Source: Chrysochromulina parva
Taxonomy: Eukaryota; Haptophyta; Prymnesiales; Chrysochromulinaceae
Direction: 5' to 3'
NCBI GenBank assembly: GCA_002887195.1
Contig: PJAB01000008.1
Location: 1 to 64,000, forward strand
Length of the DNA stretch: 64,000 bases
Position 1 is the stretch's first letter; each line of letters opens with the position of its first letter. The translations under genes were made by a program, and so were the position numbers. The notes below the pieces were generated by a model, which saw only the letters and a program-made list of their open reading frames with translations, had not been told where the DNA came from and made no database searches. Below, in pieces: positions 30,001 through 39,502 of the stretch.

Positions 30001-32572
30001 CGTCGGCCTGCATGAGTTCGACTCGCCGACGACGGTGGCCGCGGTTGTGCAGGAGTTCAAGGCCGAGCTGAGCGCGCTCGACACGGCGCTCGAGGCGCTC
30101 GAGCCGCAGGCGCTGCTGTACCGTGAGACGCGCGATACGCTGATGGATACCGAGGGTCACCTGCGCCTTCTCACCCCCTTGCTGAGCCAGCAGCCGAGCG
30201 CGCCGCCCGCACCGCCGCCGCCGCCGCCGCCGCCACCCGTGCACTCGTCCCGTTGGATCTCGCCGATCTCTCCGAGCAAGCCCGCGCTGCTCGAGGGCGA
30301 TCCCGAGCCCGAGTCGTCGCTCGCTGCGTACCAGAATGCGATCATCGACGACGCGGCCGTCATGGCCGCCGCGCGTGCGCAGGGCGTCATCGAGACAAAA
30401 CTGACGAACCTCATCGCCGATGCGGCGCGTGCGGCGCTCTCGTGGCCGGTAGAGCACCCTGAGGTGAAACCCTCCCTGGTGGCCCTGGCGCAGCGCCAGA
30501 GCACCCCGGTCACGCCGGCCGTTACGCCGGCCGTTACGCCAGCCGCCGTTACGCCGGCTGCCGCTTCGAGCGCCGCCTCGGGCGTGCCGCCGTCGGCGCG
30601 CTTCGCCGCTTCGTCAGTCAAGGGGCCCTCTCGCCCTTTGAACCTTGACGAATTTGTGGAGGCCAAACAGCCTCGTGGGTTGGGCCGCACCCCCCTGGGC
30701 CGCACACCCGGCGCCGGTGGTGCCGACGCGGAGGAGGCGGAAGGGGGGGATCCGGATCTGGATGCGATCCGTGCGCGCCTCGCGAACGTCAACGGCGGCG
30801 CATCGGCGCCCAGCACGACGCCGCACGTCGCACACGGCCCTGCCGCCGAGAAGGCCGAGGCTGAACGGCTTAAGGCTGCGCGCCTCGCCGAGAACGCCGA
30901 GGCGGCGCGCCGCAAGGCCGAAACCTCAAAGTTGGAAGCGGAGCAGGCGGAAGCCAAGGCGGCCATCGGAGGATCCACGGCCAAACGCGTGGCCACTCAG
31001 AAGCGTCTGGTCGCCGACAAGGTTGGCGAGGCGGCCGACAAGGAGGGTGAGGTCGCGGCGGCGCATGCAGCGGTGATGGCTCGGACGCAGGAGCGGGCAG
31101 CCAACAAGGAGGCGGCTCGATTGGAATGGATCGCGCAGCAGCAGTCGCAGCAGTCGCAGGAGGCAGGGTGCGCCATCGAGGGCGCCATCGAGGGCGCAAA
31201 GGACGAGAGCGCCACCGAGGGCGCCATCGAGGGCGCAAAGGACGAGAGCGCCGATCCGAGCTCCGCCGCCGAGAGCACCGCTCTTGTGCCGACCGTAGGA
31301 GGTGCGGCGCCGAGCCCGTCGCCGCCGAACCAATCAGCGCCCGTCTATTGGGAGCGCATGCGCGGGGTGCTGCTGATGAGCGATGTGGAGCAGCAGGGCG
31401 CCCACCCGCTCACGCCCGAGGAGGTGCGCTCTGCGGCGCACGCGCTGCAGCTGCCGCTCGGTGCGATCAGCGCTCGCTCGATGGAGAACGGCGTGGCGCT
31501 CTTGCCCATCGTGCTCGAGTACCTCAACGTGCCGCTGCCGTTCGGCTGGCGCCGTCACGCCCTCGACGAGTCAGGGAGTCAGGATGGTGCTCGAGCCACT
31601 CAGCTCTTCGTGCACGCGATGCGCCAACTTAGGACGACCGCCCACCCGCTCATGCCCACCTTCCGGCAGGTGCTGCGCGGGCTGTTGCGCCGCACGCCCT
31701 CCGCCCTCGCCGCGCACAGAGCGGTCGATTCTCTCGGATGGCTTCTCTTCGCGGGAGCGGACGGCACCGTCTACTACTTCAACTTTCGCACGTCCCAGAT
31801 GAGCAGCAGCTTCCCGAGCCTGGCCGAGCTGCCCGCTGACATGCCGCTGCTCCGGCCGCGCGCCAAGGGACGTGGCGCGGCTGCATACGAGGGCGTCATG
31901 CCCGCGTACCTGGCCGCGCGCTCGCATACGCAGCTGCTGCTCTCGCACGGCGTGGCGACGCACGCGTCTCTCGAGGCCGCTTCGTGTGGCGTGCGGAGCT
32001 CGCACCTGTGGATGCGCCCGTGCGCGCTCTCGACGACCCTCGCGGCCGCGCAGACCTTGGGCATCGACCCGCGGCGCGAGCCACACTACATGTGGCTGGC
32101 GCACCTTTCGCTGTGCCTTCCTCTGCCGATTGGGTGGGAGGCGCGCGCCACACCGGCGGAAGCCGAGTGGAAGGCACTCCCCGGCGGGCTGAAGCTGCAG
32201 CAGCGCCGGCGCAAGGTGGAGCTCGACATGCACCTGCGCGGCTTTGCGCAGCCGCCGCTGCCGGACACGTACTACGAGTACCGCATGCTCGGCTTCTCAG
32301 TCACACAGTGGGAGAGGCCGCAGCTCTCCTTTTGCCGTGGCGTGCTCGCCGCGCTGCGCAAGCACGCGGCCCTCGGCGAGGCGGGCTTGGTGCCCGCCGA
32401 CGGCGCGCCCGCAGCGGCGGATGCGCAGGCAGCTGCAGCTCGTGCGCAAGAGATGACCAATCAGCTGCAGCTCATGCGCGAGCGGCCGCAGGGCGCCACT
32501 CTCGCGTTCGCGACCGCGCTCTCGGGCCGCAAAGCAGTCAGGATCCTTCGCCCCGTAATCCGGGAGGCGTAG
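24056..32572 (+). CDS. Giant (2,838-residue) IQ- and WW-domain protein, CEP164-like module at the C-terminus
   Basis: One uninterrupted frame from ATG 24056; the frame continues upstream only to a GTG inside a repeat. N-terminus is a Lys/Glu/Arg helix, then Gln/Pro and His/Gln runs (CAGCCG and CAGCAC repeats, 24410-24775). Around residues 518-550 is a conserved-looking block with NLPLPGG. IQ-type motifs for calmodulin occur near 720-775 and 840-860. A poly-Gly run (27046-27092) and a poly-Pro run (about 30205-30238) interrupt helical regions. A possible zinc finger (CYYCAQRF...HRYIDC) lies near 1940-1975. Two C-terminal modules follow: ~2461-2590 (LPFGW, DGTVYYFN) and ~2666-2755 (LGIDPRREPHYMWL, LPIGWE, YYEYRMLGFSVTQWERPQ). 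The second matches the WW region of CEP164, a mother-centriole distal-appendage protein, so a basal-body role is likely but not shown. Confidence 0.82.
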
Positions 32573-32617
32573 TAGGTGGTCGTACACGAGATTGCGTAGA
32601 ACCAGGTGAAGTACGAG

Positions 32618-32685
32618 GCCGTCGCCTTTGAGACGGTGGTGTGGTGAGCGCGCGGGGGGACCGCGACGAAACTGACTGACTGACT
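32618..32685. repeat. Direct repeat downstream of the giant gene (copy B)
   Basis: Close copy of 23903-23962: the same CCTTTGAGACGG, GTGTGGTGAGCGC and GGACCGCGACGAAACTGAC in the same order and orientation, ending in an extended (GACT)n run. It is itself bracketed by GAAGTACGAGGC (32609-32620 and 32686-32697), a 12-bp direct repeat that could be a target-site duplication or a tandem duplication scar. Confidence 0.8.
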
Positions 32686-32877
32686 GAAGTACGAGGCTTG
32701 TATGAAAGGAGACGCGCTTCCGATCTTCCGAACGTATCAACTGGGCGATCGACCGACCCCCATGCCGACCCCGAAACTTTCGGGTTGTCTACAGAAGCGA
32801 TTAAACGTCTTGAATCATTAAATTCGTGCGAAGCGGGCGAAGGGTTACCGCTTACCCCTTAGCCCGTTCCCCGCCCC

Positions 32878-33215
32878 CCGCCGATTGACGGCCAGGGTGT
32901 AATAGCAGGCTGTGTCGCCCATGCCTCCGTCCATTGCGATAGCGGCCCCCGTGCCTGGGGGTCCGGAGTTAGGTCCGGAGAGCATGCGCGCGCGTTGTGT
33001 TGAACAGCAGCAGCAGCCGAAACTTGGTGGCAAGCTTGTGGTGGTGAAGTGCGGTTGCCTCGCCCCAACCTTCTGCCGATTAACGGTCTGTGTATAGCCA
33101 GGTTGTGTCGGCCACACCTCCGTCCGTAGCGATAGAGGCCCTTGTGCTACGGGTTCCGGAGTGGGTATGCGACGTGTGTTTCACAGCAGCTTTGGCCGAA
33201 ACAGTCTTGACGAAA
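32878..33215. repeat. Diverged tandem duplication, ~150-bp unit
   Basis: Copy one (about 32878-33029) and copy two (about 33070-33215) share in order: GCCGATT[g/a]ACGG, GTGTCG, CCTCCGTCC, GCGATAG, GGCCC, GTTCCGGAG-like, GTGTT, and CAGCAG...GCCGAAAC. Identity is roughly 70-75 % by eye, so it is an old duplication. Neither copy has a convincing coding frame. The second copy ends about 45 bp before the start codon of the CorA-like gene. Confidence 0.75.
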
Positions 33216-33260
33216 GATGCGCCTCGCGAGACCAGGTTCGAGTCTCCTTTCCAGCGCGCA

Positions 33261-34874
33261 ATGAAGCGTGGATGGAAGCGGCCGCGCTTCAGCACCCATG
33301 CAGGGGCGCTGATCCTTGCAGCCGCGTTCGCGACCGCCAGCGCCTTCTCTTCCCTCACGCGCTTTGCGGTCAGGAGCCGTTCCGACGCAGCTACCGCTGC
33401 CTCTTTCGCGCCACGGTCGCGGGTGCCGTTGCGAGCCGCCCGAGTGCCGACGAGTGCTGCATTGGTCGGCTCAACGCGCACGATGCCGGTGGCACTCGGA
33501 GCAGGGGCGCCTCTGATATCCACGCTACCCAATCAGCCGCTGCCCATGGTCGAGATCACTGCCAACGGTCAGGTGACGCGCTACTCGTCCACGCTCACCT
33601 CGATCCGGTGGATGTTCGGAGCAAACAAGCTCGCAGCGCGCGACGTGCGGCTGTTGCGCTCGTCAGCGCCCGTGCTTGCGCCGCGCGAGGGCTACATGAT
33701 CTTCGACTTTGGCGAGCTGCGCGGTATCTTGACGCACGACCGTCTGACGCTCATCGGTGCCGACGGGCCGGCCGTCGGAGCGCTTGGCAAGGAGATCCAG
33801 CGGCGACTCGCGCTCGACAGGCTTGATGACGCGGCCGACGAGCAGCAGCCGTTCGAGGTGCGTGCGCTCGAATGCATGCTCGAGCAGGTGTACACGACCG
33901 TCGACGAGACGCTGCAGCGGCTCTCAGTCCTGGTCTCGAGCACGCTAAACGAGCTGACCAACCCGTCGACGTTCGACTCGGAGGGCCGGCGCGAGGCGGC
34001 CCTCGGGCGGCTGCTGCCCCTTCGCATCTCGCTCTCGGCGCTGCAGGCACGCAGCCGGCGCATCTCGGCGGTGCTCGACGAGCTCATCGACTCCGACGAG
34101 GACATGAAAGACATGTGCCTGACGCATATGCGTCTCAATCCGCCCTCCTCGCCCACCTCGACGCTCGTCGGTTTCGCCGTGGGCGAGCTCGGCAACATTG
34201 GCAACGACGACCTCGGCAACGATGAGCGCATGGCGGCTGAGGCCAAGGCCGAGGCGGCCGAGGCGGCGGTCGAGCTCGTCGAGACGCTCCTCGACGTGTA
34301 CGACGCGCGCTTCAACTCGCTCTGCGATCAGATCGAGCAGCTCGCGTCGACCATCGAGAACACGCAGGACGTCCTCGAGCTCACGCTGGACAACGAGCGC
34401 AACCGGATCGCACGGCTCGAGCTGCTGCTCTCGATGGTGGGCATCTCGTTTGGCGCGTGCTCCGCCATCAGCGGCTTCTTCGGCATGAACGTCATCAACG
34501 GCGTCGAGAACGTCGCGGGCATCTTCCTCTTCATCAGCGGCACCTCCATCCTGCTGACGGGCTCGCTGTTCGTCACGTGCTGGCGCCAGTTCCGATCGAT
34601 CTCGCGCCGGCAGCGCGACCGGCTGATGGACGTCGAGGCGCTCAAGAACGTGCTCGCCAACCTCGACCTCGTCTCGCTCATGCTGCGCAACCGGCCGCCG
34701 CTGCCGCGTGGCGCCAAGGCGATGCAGGACGAGCTGCGCGAGCTGCTGCGCAGCTCAGGTGTCCTCAAGAGCCAGCGCGAGCTCTCGGTGCTCTGCTCGC
34801 TGCTCATGCAGCAGCAGGCCGAGCAGTCGAAGATGGAGGGCGCGCCTGCCCTCACCGTCCTCCGCGCGCTCTAG
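33261..34874 (+). CDS. CorA/MRS2-type magnesium transporter, probably plastid-targeted
   Basis: 537 residues from ATG 33261. CorA/MRS2 proteins are pentameric Mg2+ channels with two C-terminal helices and a GMN signature. Here helix one (LLLSMVGISFGACSAISGFF) ends in GMN (about residue 408), followed by helix two (GIFLFISGTSILLTGSLF). The long cytosolic/stromal helices precede them, including the ECMLEQVYTTVDETLQRL block typical of the plant MRS2/Mfm1 branch. The N-terminus is a signal peptide (basic start, then GALILAAAFATASA) followed by Phe and a Ser/Arg/Ala-rich transit-like stretch. That Ala-Phe junction is the bipartite presequence form used for secondary red plastids. An acidic/Ala insertion with GNIGNDDLGNDE lies mid-protein. 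The start at 33261 is chosen because it begins this presequence. Confidence 0.88.
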   Translation: MKRGWKRPRFSTHAGALILAAAFATASAFSSLTRFAVRSRSDAATAASFAPRSRVPLRAARVPTSAALVGSTRTMPVALGAGAPLISTLPNQPLPMVEITANGQVTRYSSTLTSIRWMFGANKLAARDVRLLRSSAPVLAPREGYMIFDFGELRGILTHDRLTLIGADGPAVGALGKEIQRRLALDRLDDAADEQQPFEVRALECMLEQVYTTVDETLQRLSVLVSSTLNELTNPSTFDSEGRREAALGRLLPLRISLSALQARSRRISAVLDELIDSDEDMKDMCLTHMRLNPPSSPTSTLVGFAVGELGNIGNDDLGNDERMAAEAKAEAAEAAVELVETLLDVYDARFNSLCDQIEQLASTIENTQDVLELTLDNERNRIARLELLLSMVGISFGACSAISGFFGMNVINGVENVAGIFLFISGTSILLTGSLFVTCWRQFRSISRRQRDRLMDVEALKNVLANLDLVSLMLRNRPPLPRGAKAMQDELRELLRSSGVLKSQRELSVLCSLLMQQQAEQSKMEGAPALTVLRAL

Positions 34875-35474
34875 AGCCGCCCGAGCCCGCCGGGGAGCAT
34901 CATCGATCAAAGGCTGCTCGCTCCGGTCTCCGGTGTCGAGTACGCTGATGTTAATACGTACTAAGAAAATTGAGCAGGGATTATTGCATGTCACTCAGTT
35001 CAAAATCACCCGAAGGCGAAGCTGTGTGAGGCCAGACGACGCAGAGGACGCGATCGAAATGCCCGACCCGACGCTCCCCTTTGCGTTCACTTGAAGGTCA
35101 CTTCGCTTCGGGCCTTGGCGCTTGGGCAGCGAGCGGGTGGAGTCGTATTTTTGTCGCTGCCGCTTTTATCAGCATGTGTGATCTTAAGAAACTTAATAGT
35201 TACTTAAGCCACAATCCCCACGCATCACGCGCAGTGTCGGATTATTCGCGGCGGCATGGGGGGCCACAACATGCCATGTCGACAGAAACAAGCGAATCAG
35301 TCGAAACAACGCTAGTACTTCACAAGACAAAATGAGACGTTTGCATGCAATATCTTAGCGATCGCGTAAGTTGTAGGCGATAAGGCGCGCGACTCTCGCG
35401 GTATGTTGGTGTGGCCACAGCACCGAAACGAGCGCAGCGGCCTCTAAGCGGCCTCGAAAGACCACAACGCTACG
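34875..35474. other. Intergenic region
   Basis: 600 bp between two plus-strand genes: 3' UTR of the CorA-like gene and promoter of the ARM-U-box gene. It is more AT-rich than the genes (35150-35350). No repeat, RNA gene or convincing frame is seen. Confidence 0.5.
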
Positions 35475-38400
35475 ATGTCGCTGGCGTGGGACTTCAAGCA
35501 GCCGGATCGCTCAGCCGTCGAGGCGATCGCGGCAGCGGGCGGCATCGAGCCACTCGTAGCGCAGGTCGTGGCACATCTCTTGCGCGACGGCGATGTGGAA
35601 GGCAAGGCCAGCGCAGCCGGCGTGTTGGCAACTCTGGCGGACGGCAGCGCTGCCAATCAGGTGGCGATCCGTGCAGCGGGCGCCATCGTGCCGCTCGTGG
35701 CGCTCGTGCGCGACGGCGACGCTCAAGGCAAGACGAACGCTGCCGACGCGTTAGCGACTCTGGCGGACGGCGACGCTGCCAACCAGGCGGCAGTCCGTGC
35801 GGCGGGCGGAATCCAGCCGCTCGTGGCGCTCGTGATGTACGGCGATGTAGCCGGCAAGACGAACGCAGCCTCCGCGTTGACAAAGCTGGCGGTCGGCGAC
35901 GCTGCCAACCAGGTGGCGATCCGTGCGGCGTGCGCCATCGTGCCGCTCGTGGCGCTCGTGCGCGACGGCTGCGTTGCAGGCAAGGCGAACGCAGCCTACG
36001 CGTTGGCGACTCTGGCGGACGGCAGCGCTGCCAATCAGGTGGCGATTCGTGCGGCGGGCGCCATCGTGCCGCTCGTGGCGCTCGTGCGCGATGGCTGCGT
36101 TGTAGGCAAGGTGCACGCAGCCTCCGCGTTGGCGAAGCTGGCGGACGGCAACGCTGCCAACCAGGCGGCGATTCGTGCGTACATTCGTGCGGCGGGCGCC
36201 ATCGTGCCGCTCGTGGCGCTCGTGCGCGACGGCTGCGTTGTAGGCAAGGCGCACGCAGCCGCCGCGTTGGCGACTCTGGCGGACGGCAACGCTGCCAACC
36301 AGGCGGCAATTCGTGCAGCGGGCGGAATCCAGCCGCTCGTGGCGCTCGTGCGCGACGGCTGCGTTAAAGGCAAGGCGTACGCGGCTGCCGCGTTGGCGAC
36401 TCTGGCGGACGGCGACGCTGCCAACCAGGCGGCAATTCGTGCGGCGGGCGCAATTGTGGCGCTCGTGGCGCTCGTGCGCGACGGCGATGTAACAGGCAAG
36501 ACGATCGCAGCCGCCGCGTTGCAGAATTTCCCTAGCAGAGGCCTTGAGGATCGTGCTAAGGGTCGGGTCGAGGATACTGCCGCGCTGGCAGCCGCGGCAG
36601 CGCGTGCGGACGCGGCGATGGTGGCACTGCTGGCAGAGGAAGAGAGCGAGACTCAGAAGGAACGGAGCAAGAAGGGGAAGAAAAAAAAGGGGAAGAAGAA
36701 TGCGGGCGGACTCGCGGAGGTGTGGAGCGCACCCCATGCCAGCTTTGAGGAGATGGCAAAGGCAGAGGTCGATGCCAAGCTAGTGGCGCATGCCGAGGCT
36801 GAGGTGAAGCCGGAGGCAAAGGCGGCTATCAAAGCACAGGCGGCGGCTGAGGCCACGGCACTTGCGGTCGCCGAGGCCGAGGCCAGACAGCTGGCGGCAC
36901 GAGAGCAAGCCGAGGCTCGTGAGATCGAGGCGGCGATCGCCCTCGTGGTGGCGGCGAGGGAGCAAGAGGAGGCCAACACTGCCCAGGCGGAGGCAGAGCA
37001 GCAAGCTCGCATGCAGGCCGAACAGGAGGCTCAGACGGCGGCGGCACATGCACATTTGCAAGTTGCGAGAAAGGCAACCGCGACGGCGGAGGCGGGACTT
37101 GTGGAACGGTCGCCCGATATCTTCACGTGCCCCATCACGCAGGACCTCATGATCGACCCTGTGCTGGCCACAGATGGCCATACCTACGAGCGGCGCGCGA
37201 TCGAGGACTGGCTTGTCAGCCACTCGACCAGCCCGATGACGGGCGCGGAGCTCGAGATGAAGGCTGTTTTCCCCAACCTCGTCGTGCGTGGGCAGATCCG
37301 CACGTGGCACGAGACGCAGCGAGCATCTCACTCAGCGTTCAGCACGCCCTCGGCGCCAGCGGTGCCGGCGGCGCCAGCGGCGCAGGCCGACGTGCTCCCT
37401 GCAAGCAACGCCGCTGCTCCTGCTCTCGCAAGCAACGCGGGCTCCGCTTCTGGCCTAGGAGGGGGTCGGGGTGGACGCGGAGGACGCGGCGGATGCGGAG
37501 GACGCGGAGGACGCGGAGGACACAGCCCGCCCTCGGCTGAGGCGGGCGGCACGTTGGCGGACGAGGGCGCCGGTGTCGGGAGCATCGGTGGCGGTAGAAG
37601 CAACGGCGGGAGCATCGATGGCAGTAGAAGCATCGGCGGTAGCATCGGCGGTGGCGGCAGCGTCAGCGGTGGTGGCGGCATTGGCGGTTGCGTCAGCATC
37701 GGAGGCAGCATGGGCGACAGCATCGGTGGCAGCATCGGCTGTGGCAGCAGCAGCATCGGCTGTGGCGGCAACAGCATCGGCGGCTGTGGCAGCGTGGGTG
37801 GTGGTGACAGAATTGGCGGTGGCGGCACGATCGGTGGCAGCATAGGCGGAAGCATCGGCGGTGGCGGCATCGGTGGCGGCGGCGGCGGCATAGTCCCGCA
37901 ACAGCAGCGCTTCATGCAGCAGCAACAGCAGCAGCAGCAGCGGGGGGGCGGCTTCCCGCAACAGCGAGGGGCTGGGCAGCAGTGGTGGTGTGGCGGCGAT
38001 GGGCAGCAAAGGGGCAATCAACAGTGGATGGGCGGCGGCGGCGGTGACGGCAGCTGGGGTGGCGCACAGCAGCCGCCGTGGGCCGGAGTCGGTGGCGCAT
38101 ACAGCGGCTTCGTGAGCGGGTTTGGGCAGGGGGAAGGGTGGGCGGCGAATCGCAACCCGCGCCTCGGCAAGGGCGGCGAGGGTCGCGATTTTAGCGGCTC
38201 GTGCTTCAACTGCGGCAAGACAGGCCATCAGGTGCGGGAGTGCCCCGAACTCTGGAGACCTCTGATGACCTCTGATGACCTCTGATGACCTCGATGACCT
38301 CTGCCATCAGGCGCGGGAGTGCCCCGAACCGGCGCAAGGAAAGGGCGCCGGGCCTGAGTTTGTGGACAAGAACTGCTTCCATTGCGGCAAGATTGGCCAT

Positions 38401-38598
38401 CGCGCTCGCGACTGTCCGGAGATGGCGGGCAAGGGCGGGACCTTCGACTGCTACAACTGCGGCAAGTCGGGCCACCTGGCACGCGACTGTCCCGAGCCAA
38501 CAAAGGCCAAAGGCGCCGGCCCGGTATGCTTCAACTGCGGCCAGACGGGCCACATGGCGCGCGACTGCCCCGAGCCGCGGCAGGCGCAGGCCAAGTAA
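35475..38598 (+). CDS. Armadillo-repeat / U-box / RGG / CCHC zinc-knuckle protein, two exons
   Basis: Exons 35475-38231 and 38311-38598 join in phase 0 to 1,014 residues. Residues about 10-355 are eight armadillo repeats of 42 residues, nearly identical to one another (VPLVALVRDG, ATLADG.AANQ.AIRAAG). A Lys/Glu/Ala coiled coil follows (about 360-540), then a U-box (about 547-612: FTCPITQDLMIDPVLATDGH, TYERRAIEDWL), the E2-binding fold of ubiquitin ligases. Next come an RGG-type stretch (GGRGGRGGRGG), a long Gly/Ser/Ile repeat, Gln-rich tracts, and four CCHC knuckles (CFNCGKTGHQARECPE; CFHCGKIGHRARDCPE; CYNCGKSGHLARDCPE; CFNCGQTGHMARDCPE) that bind single-stranded nucleic acid. The first knuckle is completed only by splicing. 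Suggested role: RNA-associated E3 ligase. If the intron were retained, the protein would end after 17 extra residues at 38285. Confidence 0.87.
35609..36530 (+). repeat. Tandem 126-bp repeats encoding armadillo units
   Basis: About seven and a half units of 126 bp (42 codons) within the gene starting at 35475. Adjacent units differ at only a few bases, mostly at the codons after GACGGC (Asp versus Cys) and the Lys-Ala/Thr pair. One unit carries a short in-frame insertion (RAYIRAAG, near 36175-36190). Confidence 0.92.
38232..38310 (+). other. Intron of the ARM-U-box gene, bounded by an exon duplication
   Basis: 79-bp GT-AG intron. Both splice sites sit in copies of the same sequence: GCCATCAG then G[T/C]GCGGGAGTGCCCCGAAC occurs at the donor (38224-38250) and at the acceptor (38303-38329). 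The middle is a run of CTCTGATGAC decamers. Splicing yields a complete CCHC knuckle. Confidence 0.9.
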
Positions 38599-38630
38599 GG
38601 CCAAGTAAGGCCAAGTAAGGCCAAGTAAGG
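38591..38630 (+). repeat. Four tandem 10-bp repeats over the stop codon
   Basis: CCAAGTAAGG occurs four times in a row from 38591; the stop codon TAA (38596-38598) lies inside the first unit. A fifth partial unit follows. Confidence 0.9.
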
Positions 38631-39502
38631 CCAAGGTGCTCCCTGCAAGCAACGCCGCTGCTCCTGCTCTCGCAAGCGACGCGCCGGGCTCCGCTTTTGG
38701 CCAAGGAGGGGGCCGGGGTTACGTTTGGAACGGGACGTACTGCTGCGCGGGGACACTACATGGGAACACAACACGTCGCTGTTCACCCCTTCTGGTACGG
38801 GAAGGGAGGCGTGCCGGTCCTCGCAGTAGAAGATTGCAATTCTAATGACGGCAACGAGGGCACTTCATGCACTGAGACAGCGCGACAAGTGAGCGCGGAG
38901 TTCGCTTTGGGGGATGCATGGGCGGAGGCTTTGCCGCACAAAGGGCCGCGCGTGGGCGGATCGCGTGCGCCAGTTTGTCCTGCGTGCCTACGTCGCGTGG
39001 CGTAGGTAGTTGGCCTTGTGTCGTAATCGAGGGGGGCGCTGTGGCGTGTGCTGTGGCGCTTCGCTTTGGCGACGGGCTGTCGTGAGTCGACGCGCGGTGC
39101 GGAGTGTCACTTTTAGGCATGACACGGGGGAGGATGCACGGGGGAGGATGCATGCGATGCACAGAGCGTGTACGGGGGAGGATGCACACGCTTAGTGTGC
39201 CTGGGGGTGTCCCCCTCGCCACGTGTGCGCTGCCTGTTGGCATGTTTTACTTTACTTTACTTTACGCGACCGCCCCGCCGTCAGTTCGCCTTTTGAGAGT
39301 CGATATTTCGTAAAACGACAGTTGCAGCGAAACTTGCGGGCGTAAGAACCTAAGACAGCTACATCACGGTTACGACGTGCTGTGAACCTTTAGTGTATTG
39401 TGAACCTTGCGGAAGGCACACTCGAGTGCGACTCGGAAGCGCTGCGAGCTCAGCTCACACGTGGCCGCCTCCGCGTCCGACAGGAATCCATGATCCTTTT
39501 GG
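38599..39502. other. Intergenic region with a duplicated piece of the upstream gene
   Basis: 904 bp between convergent genes. Bases about 38635-38720 are a diverged copy of the ARM-U-box gene segment at about 37391-37470 (GTGCTCCCTGCAAGCAACGC and on through the Gly-rich start), now outside the reading frame. Later come three ACGGGGGAGGATGCA units (39125-39190) and a TTTAC pentanucleotide run (39246-39267). No other gene is recognised. Confidence 0.65.

Larger units (their letters stand above)
32573..33260. other. Intergenic region with repeats, upstream of the CorA-like gene
   Basis: 688 bp holding the copy-B repeat and a diverged duplication at 32878-33215, both described separately. An open frame runs from 33090 into the CorA gene but lies inside the duplicated repeat, so it is treated as 5' leader. 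Confidence 0.6.

Noticed and set aside
38697..39005. 102-residue plus-strand frame after the ARM-U-box gene
   Set aside because: Begins in a duplicated fragment of that gene and shows no family similarity; no promoter or conserved feature.
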